Shown here: piece after piece, positions 39,303 through 47,917 of the stretch
Numbering within the stretch: position 1 is the first letter of the stretch
Layout: the number at the start of each line of letters is the position of its first letter
DNA from: Olleya sp. Bg11-27
GTDB taxonomy: Bacteria > Bacteroidota > Bacteroidia > Flavobacteriales > Flavobacteriaceae
Direction: 5' to 3'
Length of the DNA stretch: 64,000 nt
Assembly (NCBI RefSeq): GCF_002831645.1
Contig: NZ_CP025117.1
Span: 875,514-939,513, forward strand
Notes under the pieces: generated by a model
Database searches by the model: none
What the model was told of the DNA's origin: nothing
The model's input: only the letters and a program-made list of their open reading frames with translations
Made by a program: the position numbers and the translations under genes

Positions 39303-41087
39303 TTAGTCGATGGGTAAATAAACTGTAAATATGGCGCCTTTACCGGGTTGTCCACTAGCGGTAATATAGCCTTTATGGTTCTCTACGATTTTTTTACATA
39401 TGGATAAGCCTATACCTGTGCCAGAATATTCGTCTTTATTATGTAATCGGCTAAATAACGTAAAAATCTGTTCTGCATATTGGTTGTCAAAACCAATACC
39501 ATTATCTGTAAATACTATTTTGTGATAAAATGGTTTTTTCGGTTTTATGATATGGTCTTCTTTTTCTGCTTCAACAATCTGATGTGTAATAGTTATTTTA
39601 GGTGTTTGTCCTTCAATTTTATATTTAATTGAATTCCCTAATAAATTGACAAACAACTGTTGTATTTGAAAAGGAATGACGGTCATTGTCGGAAATGCAT
39701 CCGATGTGATTTCGGCATGTTCTGTAGAAATAACCTCTGCTAAATCTTGTTTTGCAGCTTCCAGTAAGAGATTGACGTTAGAGTCTTCAAAAACTTTATC
39801 GGCTTTATTTGATCTAGAAAACTGAAGTAAATCGTCAATTAACGAGCGCATTCTAGTTGCGGCATTTTGTATTCTGTTAATATATTTTAATCCTTTTTCA
39901 GATAATTTTTCTGCTTCTTCATCTTCTAGACGAGATAGAAACGTTTGAATTTTCCGTAATGGTTCTTGTAAATCGTGACTGGCAACATAATTAAAAGAAG
40001 AGAGTTCTTTATTGTTTCGTTCAAGCTCTGCGTTACGTTCTTCTAAGACTCTAAAACTTGTAATCTCGTCAGTAATATCTGCTGTTGTACCCAGTAAAAC
40101 GGTTTCATCATCTTCGTTTACTAAGGATTTTCCGTACGCTTTTAGGTGTTTTATGTTTCCGTTTTTATGTATAACTCTATAATAGATATAGGGGAGTTCT
40201 ACGTTTTCTCTCATTTGCTCGACTTGCAGCTTTAGTTGGTCGACATCTTCTGGATGCACGTACTTCATAAAGTTGTCTATGGTAGATTCAAAAGATTGTG
40301 GTTGTTCTCCTAAAAGTCTATATAAATTGTCAGAATAGGTAAACGTATCGGTTTGTACATTATAGGTCCAACTACCATGTTTACTTACAATTTCGGACTG
40401 ATTGGTAGATTCTTTAAAAATTTCTAATTCCTCGTTTGTCGCTTTTAGGCGTTTTATATTTTTATAAATACTATTATAAGCGATATACATCAATGTAAGA
40501 GAACACAGTAATAACGAAAACAGTAATAATGGCGTTGCCATCAAATCGCTCTTGTACGCTTCAGTACGTTTAGCTAGTAAGTTGTTTTGTAGCGTAATGA
40601 CACCTTTAATTTTATCTCTAATACTATCCATTAGCACTTTGCCATGCCTGAAATTTGAAATAAAATTAGGGTCGTCAATATCGTTTTTTGGAAGTGATCT
40701 GTAAGAGGTTTGAAAGGCCAATAGCCTTTTGTTAATTAGGACGTTTAGGTCTATTAAATTGTCTTTTAATTCACTATTATCTGTGGTTAACGCTTTAAGC
40801 TCAGCAAAACTGTTGTTTATTTTGTTTCTTCCGACAATATAAGGTTTTAAAAAAATAGAATCGTTTGTAATGATATAACCACGTTGTCCCGTTTCTGCAT
40901 CTTTAAGATTGGATAGTATTTGCTCTAATTCGACATTAACTTTGTAAGTGTGCGTTATCATTTCGGAAGACTTTGTCACTTCCGTAATACTTCTATAAGT
41001 TAAGGCGCCAACAACAAGGATAACAAATGCACTTATATATAGCATTGTTCTTAAAAAGGAAATGTTATTTGATAATGTTTTGATCAT
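39303..41087 (-). CDS. sensor histidine kinase with CHASE3 and PAS domains
   Basis: A 594-residue membrane kinase. A transmembrane helix (about 13-32) precedes a CHASE3 sensor region with the LKDAETGQRGYIITND signature, a second transmembrane helix near 185-205, a PAS/PAC region at about 235-345 (YSDNLYRLLGEQPQSF), and a HisKA box ASHDLQEPLRKIQTFLSRLE with the phospho-accepting His near 370. The HATPase has QLFVNLLGNSIKYK, DNGIGFD and SGTGIGLSICKKI. It autophosphorylates on ATP. It starts 3 bp after the stop of the response regulator and lies in an operon with an AraC-type regulator. Confidence 0.92.
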   Translation of the reverse strand: MIKTLSNNISFLRTMLYISAFVILVVGALTYRSITEVTKSSEMITHTYKVNVELEQILSNLKDAETGQRGYIITNDSIFLKPYIVGRNKINNSFAELKALTTDNSELKDNLIDLNVLINKRLLAFQTSYRSLPKNDIDDPNFISNFRHGKVLMDSIRDKIKGVITLQNNLLAKRTEAYKSDLMATPLLLFSLLLCSLTLMYIAYNSIYKNIKRLKATNEELEIFKESTNQSEIVSKHGSWTYNVQTDTFTYSDNLYRLLGEQPQSFESTIDNFMKYVHPEDVDQLKLQVEQMRENVELPYIYYRVIHKNGNIKHLKAYGKSLVNEDDETVLLGTTADITDEITSFRVLEERNAELERNNKELSSFNYVASHDLQEPLRKIQTFLSRLEDEEAEKLSEKGLKYINRIQNAATRMRSLIDDLLQFSRSNKADKVFEDSNVNLLLEAAKQDLAEVISTEHAEITSDAFPTMTVIPFQIQQLFVNLLGNSIKYKIEGQTPKITITHQIVEAEKEDHIIKPKKPFYHKIVFTDNGIGFDNQYAEQIFTLFSRLHNKDEYSGTGIGLSICKKIVENHKGYITASGQPGKGAIFTVYLPID

Positions 41088-41090
41088 AGT

Positions 41091-41537
41091 TTAAAAACGT
41101 AATAGGAAGTTTTCTTTGTTCATACTATTGGTATGGTATTGCCAATTGATTGTCACGACTTCTGCTAATACTTTTTTAAGCGTTTTAAAATCGCTAGGCT
41201 TTTTAATATAAATATTGGCTCCTTGTATAAAGGTGTTTTCAATATCTTCTTCGGAAGCTGAGGTGGAGTAAATGACGATTGCAATATCCTTAAATTTCTG
41301 GTCTTGTTTAATTTCTTTTAAACATTCTAACCCTGATTTTCTTGGCATATTTAAATCCAAAAATAAGACGTTAGGTAACACCGCATCCTCACTATTTAAA
41401 TAATCCATTAGGTAGACGCCATCGTTATACGTTTTAACTCTGGTGGTTATTTTTATGTCGTCAAAGGCATCAGTAAAAAATAATCTATCATCTTCGTCAT
41501 CATCTGCCAACATTATGTTTATATACTCTTCTTGCAT
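41091..41537 (-). CDS. single-domain response regulator (REC)
   Basis: A 148-residue receiver domain without an output domain. Acidic pocket MLADDDEDDRLFF (residues about 9-21), phosphorylated Asp in NVLFLDLNMPRKSGLECL near residue 60, Ser/Thr switch in VIYSTSASEED, and conserved Lys in IYIKKPSDF. Like CheY or Rcp1-type regulators it would pass phosphate or bind partners. It sits between the AraC-type gene (5 bp) and the CHASE3 kinase gene (3 bp) on the same strand, so it is the probable kinase partner. Confidence 0.92.
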   Translation of the reverse strand: MQEEYINIMLADDDEDDRLFFTDAFDDIKITTRVKTYNDGVYLMDYLNSEDAVLPNVLFLDLNMPRKSGLECLKEIKQDQKFKDIAIVIYSTSASEEDIENTFIQGANIYIKKPSDFKTLKKVLAEVVTINWQYHTNSMNKENFLLRF

Positions 41538-41542
41538 GTCTC

Positions 41543-42109
41543 TTACTGGTTATTTTGTTGATTTAATTCTCTTCTTTTGGTAATAATTCGTTGAAACGCG
41601 GACGGTGTAATACCCGTCGTGTTTTTAAATTGTGTGCTTAAATGAGCAACACTAGAATAGTTTAGCCTAAAAGCGATTTCGGTTAAACTAAACTCTTGTT
41701 TTATGATTAATTGTTTTGCAAATTCTATTTTTTGAAGAATTATAAAGTGTTCAATAGAGGTGTAAGTGACTTCAGAAAATAAGTTAGAAAGATACCCGTA
41801 GCTATGCTCTAATGTTTCCGCTAAATAGACAGAGCTTTTTACATTAACCACCGTATCTTCATTAAAGACCATATCAATAATTGTGTCCTTAATTTTCTGG
41901 ACTAAAATGCTTTTTTGATTTTCTACAATGTCTATTTGATACTTACTTAAAGCAGCTTCTAGTGCTGCTTGTTTGTCTTTACTTAGTTTTTCTAAAACCT
42001 CGATTTCTCCAAAACCAATGGTTTTGTATTTGACGTCGTTATCTTTTAGTGTTTGTTCTAAAACAATTTGGCAAATGGCATTAAAATCGAATTTAAAAAA
42101 CAGGGTCAT
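41543..42109 (-). CDS. AraC family helix-turn-helix transcriptional regulator
   Basis: A 188-residue protein. The C-terminal 85 residues are an AraC/XylS double helix-turn-helix: EHFIILQKIEFAKQLI, EFSLTEIAFRLNYSSVAHLS (first helix-turn-helix recognition region) and FKNTTGITPSAFQR. The N-terminal half (FGEIEVLEKLSKDKQAALEA) is helical and lacks a cupin-type sugar-binding fold. It is the first gene of the AraC / response regulator / kinase operon and may control the divergent or neighbouring small envelope genes. Confidence 0.88.
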   Translation of the reverse strand: MTLFFKFDFNAICQIVLEQTLKDNDVKYKTIGFGEIEVLEKLSKDKQAALEAALSKYQIDIVENQKSILVQKIKDTIIDMVFNEDTVVNVKSSVYLAETLEHSYGYLSNLFSEVTYTSIEHFIILQKIEFAKQLIIKQEFSLTEIAFRLNYSSVAHLSTQFKNTTGITPSAFQRIITKRRELNQQNNQ

Positions 42110-42167
42110 ACTTTATATTTAGTTTCAAAATAAAGATAATATAAATATATATCAAAAGGCTATTTTA

Positions 42168-42518
42168 TTAAAGTCTAGTGATAATCTTAATGATTTTGGC
42201 AGTATTAGAAATAGTATATTTAGTGGTGTTTTTGGTACCCTTTTCATCTAGAATAAATGAAACACTATCTGATGTTATAACAATCTTTTGATTAGAAGCG
42301 ATAGACACTTTATAGTTTGGGATTTTCACCTTGATATCAAAATAGTCATCATTAATAGCTAGTCCTAATGTGGATGTAGCGTTGGCTTTCTCTATTTTAG
42401 GTGTTGTTTTTATTATTGGTAGTTGACTAACTATTGTGACATCATTATTAGTCGATAAGATTAACAAAGGCGTTATACAAATCATGACTATAATTAAAAG
42501 CAGTTTATTAGGTTTCAT
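42168..42518 (-). CDS. hypothetical secreted or membrane-anchored protein
   Basis: A 116-residue protein with one N-terminal hydrophobic segment (LLLIIVMICITPLLILST) and a beta-rich mature part (DDYFDIKVKIPNYKVSIA, KIVITSDSVSFILDEKGTK). No family was recognised. A perfect TAATTTTGC -7 box lies on the minus strand at 42642-42634, implying a leader of about 110 nt; no gene was seen in that leader. Confidence 0.55.
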   Translation of the reverse strand: MKPNKLLLIIVMICITPLLILSTNNDVTIVSQLPIIKTTPKIEKANATSTLGLAINDDYFDIKVKIPNYKVSIASNQKIVITSDSVSFILDEKGTKNTTKYTISNTAKIIKIITRL

Positions 42519-42661
42519 GTCTTCGGTTTTAAAAATACTACTCTACTATCTATATTAACAACCAACCACGATCAGGATACTAAAACCCTTAAACCTAGAT
42601 TTCGAGTAGTATTGTATTAATTAATATTGTACTGCAAAATTAATAAGACAATCTATTTAAG

Positions 42662-42982
42662 GTGTTACATAATTATGGAGGGATGTTACATGATTTTGTA
42701 AATAATATCATAATTGCTTTGGTGATATCCTTTTTAGCTAGGTATTATTTAGGTGGTACTGATAAACAGATCAACAGATTGCAGATTTTATTGGATGATT
42801 TAGAATCCAATACCAAAATTGTTTACGGCTTACATATCACGCATGCTTTTATATTGTCTTGTTTTATCTAAGATAGAAAAGAAAAGCACATCCATTTTGT
42901 AGATGGGATAAAAGGTGGTTATACAAGTGTAGTTATAGCCGTAAAAGAAAAACTCAAAAGAAAAGAATTAACTAACCCGTAA
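42662..42982 (+). pseudogene. short frame split by one in-frame stop
   Basis: From the ATG at 42662 the frame reads through a hydrophobic stretch (NNIIIALVISFLARYYLGG) to a TAA at 42869, then continues in the same frame for 36 more codons of coding-like sequence (HIHFVDGIKGGYTSVVIAVK) to a TAA at 42980-42982. It looks like a small membrane-protein gene with one nonsense mutation; the family is unknown. Its end overlaps the convergent gene at 42968 by 15 bp. Confidence 0.35.
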
Positions 42983-43459
42983 TCTTGAAAAGTAAAAGTC
43001 TTGCTTGGTTGTTAAAAGTTTGTTTTTTAAAGTGTTTAGCAAGTTGTAAGACGATTTAGATAGTATACCGGATTTCATTTCTTTATTAACTTCATTCAAA
43101 AAATAGGCATTAAGTTTTAAGCACTCGTTAATGATAACGTCATCTTCATTTTTATAAAAAAGGCTTTTAACTTTTAGTAAACTGTATTTTAATTTTATAG
43201 CAGCATTATTCTGTTCTTGCTGTGTACTATTTAAAGTATTTAAAATGGATATGGATTCCTGTTTAAAGGAGACCGTATAATTAAGATGGTCTTCAATCCA
43301 GGATTTTAGTACGTCGTTTGTAGTCTTAGATAGTAAATAAACGTAAGATAATTCTATTGTATTACTAACCGTAAGCAAATGCTTTATGGCATTACTACCA
43401 ACGTCGTACTTTATTATATTATCCATCTTAATGCGTTTATTTGAGTCAAAGTTATGCAA
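42968..43459 (-). CDS. helical protein distantly like the PA2169 four-helix bundle family
   Basis: A 163-residue all-helical protein; an alternative start at 43426 (MDNIIKYDVG) removes eleven polar residues and may be the real one. The layout SYVYLLSKTTNDVLKSWIED, FKQESISILNTL, DDVIINECLKLNAYFLNEV parallels the PA2169-type protein at 36800-37258 (KNWMQQKAL, LLEECIRGEKAS). It may be a divergent paralogue. The 85-bp repeat marking the edge of the GLPGLI cassette starts 22 bp beyond its start codon. Confidence 0.6.
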   Translation of the reverse strand: MHNFDSNKRIKMDNIIKYDVGSNAIKHLLTVSNTIELSYVYLLSKTTNDVLKSWIEDHLNYTVSFKQESISILNTLNSTQQEQNNAAIKLKYSLLKVKSLFYKNEDDVIINECLKLNAYFLNEVNKEMKSGILSKSSYNLLNTLKNKLLTTKQDFYFSRLRVS

Positions 43460-43480
43460 ATAACGTGCCTAGAATTTTAT

Positions 43481-43565
43481 AAGATTTTTAATAAGTGTTA
43501 TACAATTTTACTTTTTCTTCAAAACCATATACACAGGAAAGTGATCGCTGTAGCCTCCTTTGTAG
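43481..43565 (-). repeat. 85-bp direct repeat, copy 1 (detached 3' end of the endonuclease gene)
   Basis: This matches 47833-47917 with two mismatches (43488 T/G, 43517 C/T). On the minus strand it encodes the last 18 residues (YKGGYSDHFPVYMVLKKK) and stop of the endonuclease/exonuclease/phosphatase gene plus 27 bp of its 3' flank. It has no upstream gene body, so it is a remnant. Confidence 0.95.
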
Positions 43566-44157
43566 TGTCTTTCGATTTACTATTTGGTTGAGAGCAGATT
43601 ATGTAGCAACCCATTAGTATTGTCAAAAACCCTATATAATTAAAGATGAAACACAGATAGTCCAAGTTCGAGTAGGAGCAGATGATAATAAAGATTAATA
43701 CTATTTTTATACTAGTTACCTCAAGAGCAACTAGCAAAGACATTATTTTGTAATTGGGAAACCAAAAAGTGTTGCCGTGAGAGGTACTCCAAAATCTGTT
43801 TTTGTGTTGGAAGATGAGATGTATTTGGATAGGTGAAAGTCTAATGTTAATACTAGATTAAACACTTGAAATAGAAGTAAGAATAAGATATAGATGGACA
43901 TTTGAGAAAGCAACGCTCTATCGAGGAGAAGGTGGTTTATATGTCCTTTTTGATAATTCTCAATCTGCCATTGCGGAACGTCAGTTTATCCCTTGGTATT
44001 ACAAAGATGAGTGTCTAGACTCGTGAGTTGTTTTGTGATTAGAAATAGTCTTTTAATAAAAAAGCCGCATAATTATAAAATAACTATTACTTTTAAAGCT
44101 CAAGGAGTGAGCTGAAAAGTCATATCACTAAGTAAGTTTAATTTTGTTTATAAAAAC
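43566..44157. other. gene-free stretch with degraded coding fragments
   Basis: No complete gene is credible here. Two startless plus-strand frames have coding character: 43735-43836 (VIGKPKSVAVRGTPKSVFVL) and 43862-44026 (TLYRGEGGLYVLFDNSQSAI, ending DECLDS), each ended by a stop. They look like broken remnants of one or two genes. The GLPGLI promoter lies at the right end. Confidence 0.5.
44139..44147 (+). promoter_or_regulatory. candidate -7 element for the GLPGLI/TonB operon
   Basis: TAATTTTGT fits TAnnTTTGY, with its G 11 bp before the ATG at 44158. The -33 box is not clear. It lies inside the cassette, so the cargo brings its own promoter. Confidence 0.45.
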
Positions 44158-44955
44158 ATGAAATATTTTAAAATTTTAGTTGTCACTTTGTTTTTTTTGA
44201 CGAACAATCTCTATGCTCAAAATGCGTCGATTACTTATAACGTAACAAGTAATGCTAGTGATGAGGTTCTTTCGCTCTCAGCAAAATATAATTTATACAT
44301 TAACGGATCTACATCTGCTTATTATAGTAATAATGATGATTCAAAGAAATATGAAGATCAATTATTTATTGTAGATACAGACAAAATAGGCGGTTTTAAA
44401 GAGGTGAACATCGCAGACAATTATACAGGATATTTAGTGCAGGATTTATTTTACAAAGATTATAATGAGAGTACCCTTATTTATAATGAATTAATAGGAA
44501 CAAAAAAAGTAATTATAAAAGAGAATATCAATCTTATAGACTGGACGATAGAGTCGGACTCAAAAAAGACCATTTTAGAATATGAGTGTCTAAAGGCAAC
44601 AGGTACATTTAGAGGTCGGGAGTATGAAGCCTATTTTGCTCCAGCATTATCACAACGCGGTGGGCCTTGGAAGTTTGACGGGCTGCCAGGCGTAATACTT
44701 TCTGTAAGAAGTTTAGATGGGTATTATGTTATAGAGCCTCTTGAGATTGCTAAAAATACCACTGACAATAGTGAAATATTAAATGTTTATAAGGGAGAAA
44801 AACTTATTGGTTGGGATACTTATAAAATTGATTTTAAGAAATGGATGGTCAAACAGTTAAAAAAATTAAAGTCTCTATCTGAGTCTGGAGAGAATGGATC
44901 TATTGAAATTACAGATAGAGTTGAAGATCTAGAGATCGGTAAGTTATCTTTTTAA
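44158..44955 (+). CDS. GLPGLI family protein
   Basis: A 265-residue protein with signal peptide (NNLYAQNA). The family motif is present as KFDGLPGVILSVRSLDG near residue 175, preceded by YEAYFAPALSQRGGPW, which is diagnostic of GLPGLI proteins of Bacteroidota. Their function is unknown; they are often encoded next to a TonB-receptor-like outer-membrane protein, as here, where the next ATG follows the stop codon directly. Both genes are inside the segment bounded by the 85-bp repeats. Confidence 0.9.
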   Translation: MKYFKILVVTLFFLTNNLYAQNASITYNVTSNASDEVLSLSAKYNLYINGSTSAYYSNNDDSKKYEDQLFIVDTDKIGGFKEVNIADNYTGYLVQDLFYKDYNESTLIYNELIGTKKVIIKENINLIDWTIESDSKKTILEYECLKATGTFRGREYEAYFAPALSQRGGPWKFDGLPGVILSVRSLDGYYVIEPLEIAKNTTDNSEILNVYKGEKLIGWDTYKIDFKKWMVKQLKKLKSLSESGENGSIEITDRVEDLEIGKLSF

Positions 44956-47628
44956 ATGGCTGCAAAAAATTACTATGTACTCTTAATTGTTTTTTTTCTA
45001 ATTAAGGTTTCAACTGTAAGTGGTCAGACCTTAAAAGGGACTATTACAGATAAGAATAATATACCTATTAGTGTTGCAAACATTCTTGTAAAGAAGGATT
45101 CTTTAACTATTTCTGAATATACGTTGCCTTCTGCTGGGGTCTATGAGATTAGCTTGAAGAAAGATTATCTTGATAAGATTATTATAGAAGTCGATGCTTA
45201 TGGTTATAAAAAGCAACAGAAAATAATTACTAATCCTGAAAGAACTAAATTTTATACTGTAAACTTTACACTAGAAGATTATGAAGAAAGTCTAGAAGAA
45301 GTGATTATCACAGCTCCTAAAAAAGCAATAACTATTAAAAAAGATACGATAAGCTATAATCTAAGTTCTTATCTATCTGGAGAGGAGGTGAAGGTGAAAG
45401 ACATTTTAAAAAAATTACCAGGAATCTCAGTAAATGAAGATTCTGGAGCTATCAAGTTTAAGGGGAAAGAGATAGAAGCTCTTTTATTAGGAGGAGATGA
45501 TTTATTCGGGAGTAATTATACACTGGGGTCTAAAAATATAAATGCTAGTGTAATAGCTCAAGTACAAGCTATCGAAAATTATTCTGAAAATGCCCTTCTT
45601 AAGGGTATAGAAGATGGAGAGAAGGTTGCTATTAACCTAGTACTTAAAAAAGGTAAATTTGACTTTTCTGGAAATATCGACACGGGACTAGGTTTTTTTG
45701 AAGATCTAGATCTAGCTCATTTTACAAACGCAACCTTGTTAGGGGTTGCTAAAGGCTATAAATCTTTTGCAACCATAGGGTCTAATAATCTCGGAACAAA
45801 TAATTCTCCGTTTGACAATTTTAGTTCTCAAAAAAACACAGAACAACTCAGAGAAGTAGATTATTTTGCTGAAAAAGTGATACCTACCACCCGATTTTCT
45901 AATTTTTTAAGTGATAATAGAGTAAATATTAATAATCAGCTATTTGGAAACTATAATGCTATTTTTAAAGTCAATAAAAAGATTGATTTAAAAACAAATC
46001 TATATTATTTAAGAGATCATTTAAAAAATAATCAGTTTATAGAAAACAACTTTGATTTTGAAAATGAACGTTTTACTACAATAGATAGTATTTCATATTC
46101 TAATAAGCCCAGACAATACAGAGGCGATCTAGAATTAAAATACAAAACCTCCAATACAGCGTTGCTAACCTATAATTTTAGAGCGCGACAAGAAGATGGT
46201 AGAAGTACCTCAGATATAAGGTCTAATAATAATAATAATAATAATTCTTTTGAAACCATATTAAATTCAGATGACTTTTTTATTCTCAATGAATTGAATT
46301 ATACAAAACGCTTGTCGGGTAAAAAAGCAATTCAATTTTTAGTATATCAGTCTAGTAATAAAATCGATCAAGAGTATGGGATCACACCTTCTTTTTTATC
46401 TGATAGTGATTTTAATTTACAAAACGTAACTCTTGATAAAAAACGCTTAGGAGGAGAAGTATCACTGTTAGGAAGTTCAAAAAATGGGAGTAATTACGCG
46501 TTGTTTGTTAAAGCGAGAAGTATAGGGCATAACCTAACCTCTGATCTATTAGATAGTAATCAAGACGATATTAATAATTTAAGTCAAAACGATCTGAATT
46601 ATTCAAAAAAGAAAATAGAACAGAGCGGCTATTATAATTTTAATTTTAAAAGATTCCGAGTCATTCCAGAATATTCGGTAGGTATTCTACAAAATAATAT
46701 AGAAAACAGAGCTCCTTTAAATGATCAAAATCAAACTAATTTAGTGCTAAAAAACGCATTAAAATTAAGATATAAAATTAATAGGATAAGTTTTTTGCAA
46801 AGCTCTGTATCTTACGAAACAGATAATAAAATAGAAAGTTATCTTTTTTCAAATACTATTTTAATTAATAATAGAACCTTAGTTACTAATACACCAGATC
46901 TAGACGTGCAAGAGACCTTAAGTGCAGGTTTACTATATTATTTTTACAATTTAGAAACAGAAAATTCTTTAAATGTTGCTCTTAATTATAATACAAGTAA
47001 GAATAGTTTTTTTGTTAACTCTTTTATAGACGAAAACACAACGCGTATCAATTATATTTTCTTACCAGAAAGTCAAGATGATTTTAGTGCAACTGTTAAT
47101 GGGGAGCTATTCGTTCCGTTTGCAGATACTTTTGTAGAGTTTAATAGTAATGCCTCTATTTTTAATTATAAAAACTTAGTAAATAATTCATTATTAAGGA
47201 ATAATGTGAGTAAGATTGCGAGTCTAGGCGTAAATCTTAGAACAGCTTTTTTGTCGTCTCTAAATTTTAGAAACAATTTTAATTTTCAATACTCAGATAC
47301 AAAAACTAGCGATGGAAGTTTATTTATTAATAGATCCCTTCGCAACTCGTTTAGTACTTTATTTAAGTGTAACGACGCGTTTTTTTTTAAGTTAACATCA
47401 GATGTTTTTTTACCTTCTTTTTCTAATGATAATGCGTTTTATAATTTCATAGATTTCTCTGTTAAATATACTCCAAAAGGTAAAAAATATAGTTTTGAAT
47501 TAGTGTTTAATAACATACTCAATGAGGTTAATTTTGAACAAGTCCAAGTGTCTGATTTTGGAACTAATATTCAAAGAACAAGCTTACTTCCTTCTTATAC
47601 CTTTTTAGCTTTTAGCTATGCTTTTTAA
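44956..47628 (+). CDS. carboxypeptidase-regulatory-like domain / TonB-dependent receptor-like outer-membrane protein
   Basis: An 890-residue outer-membrane protein with signal peptide (STVSGQTL). Residues about 25-110 form a carboxypeptidase-regulatory-like domain (LKGTITDKNNIPISVANILV); 140-235 resemble a TonB plug (VKDILKKLPGISVNEDSG, KGIEDGEKVAINLVLKKGKF); the rest is a beta-barrel ending in FLAFSYAF. No TonB box was identified. A run of seven Asn near residue 427 comes from an AAT microsatellite at 46223-46245. It starts at the base after the GLPGLI stop, so the two form a tight operon, perhaps for peptide or protein handling at the outer membrane. Confidence 0.85.
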   Translation: MAAKNYYVLLIVFFLIKVSTVSGQTLKGTITDKNNIPISVANILVKKDSLTISEYTLPSAGVYEISLKKDYLDKIIIEVDAYGYKKQQKIITNPERTKFYTVNFTLEDYEESLEEVIITAPKKAITIKKDTISYNLSSYLSGEEVKVKDILKKLPGISVNEDSGAIKFKGKEIEALLLGGDDLFGSNYTLGSKNINASVIAQVQAIENYSENALLKGIEDGEKVAINLVLKKGKFDFSGNIDTGLGFFEDLDLAHFTNATLLGVAKGYKSFATIGSNNLGTNNSPFDNFSSQKNTEQLREVDYFAEKVIPTTRFSNFLSDNRVNINNQLFGNYNAIFKVNKKIDLKTNLYYLRDHLKNNQFIENNFDFENERFTTIDSISYSNKPRQYRGDLELKYKTSNTALLTYNFRARQEDGRSTSDIRSNNNNNNNSFETILNSDDFFILNELNYTKRLSGKKAIQFLVYQSSNKIDQEYGITPSFLSDSDFNLQNVTLDKKRLGGEVSLLGSSKNGSNYALFVKARSIGHNLTSDLLDSNQDDINNLSQNDLNYSKKKIEQSGYYNFNFKRFRVIPEYSVGILQNNIENRAPLNDQNQTNLVLKNALKLRYKINRISFLQSSVSYETDNKIESYLFSNTILINNRTLVTNTPDLDVQETLSAGLLYYFYNLETENSLNVALNYNTSKNSFFVNSFIDENTTRINYIFLPESQDDFSATVNGELFVPFADTFVEFNSNASIFNYKNLVNNSLLRNNVSKIASLGVNLRTAFLSSLNFRNNFNFQYSDTKTSDGSLFINRSLRNSFSTLFKCNDAFFFKLTSDVFLPSFSNDNAFYNFIDFSVKYTPKGKKYSFELVFNNILNEVNFEQVQVSDFGTNIQRTSLLPSYTFLAFSYAF

Positions 47629-47655
47629 ATAGTCTAGAAATGTTTAAATGTTTAA

Positions 47656-47811
47656 GAAAATGTAGATTTTGTAGAAAATAGAGAATATCTAGATAAAGCA
47701 CTTACAAGAAATGCTGATACTTCTCTTTTTGTAAAAGCAACCCCTCATACAGGGGTTTCTTTTAACTGTGGAGTAACAGAAAGTCAAGTGACAGTGTTTA
47801 AACACCAATAG
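47656..47811 (+). pseudogene. startless coding fragment at the cassette edge
   Basis: An open frame without a start reads ENVDFVENREYLDKALTRNA, then SLFVKATPHTGVSFNCGVTE and ends VFKHQ followed by TAG. The composition is protein-like, so it is probably the tail of a truncated gene of unknown family. It also contains an AACCCCT/AGGGGTT hairpin with a T-rich tail (about 47739-47764) that could end the GLPGLI/TonB transcript. Confidence 0.4.
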
Positions 47812-47832
47812 TTGCTAATATAACCTACAGGC

Positions 47833-47917
47833 AAGATTTGTAATAAGTGTTATACAATTTTACTTTTTTTTCAAAACCATATACACAGGAAAGTGATCGC
47901 TGTAGCCTCCTTTGTAG
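47833..47917 (-). repeat. 85-bp direct repeat, copy 2 (3' end of intact endonuclease gene)
   Basis: It covers the last 18 codons plus stop and 27 bp of 3' flank of the endonuclease gene, matching 43481-43565 with two mismatches and in the same orientation. Together the two copies bound a 4.3-kb segment. Confidence 0.95.

Noticed and set aside
43519-43743. Minus-strand open frame of 74 codons
   Set aside because: It overlaps the detached endonuclease 3' end in a different frame and runs through gene debris; no start context, no recognisable domain.
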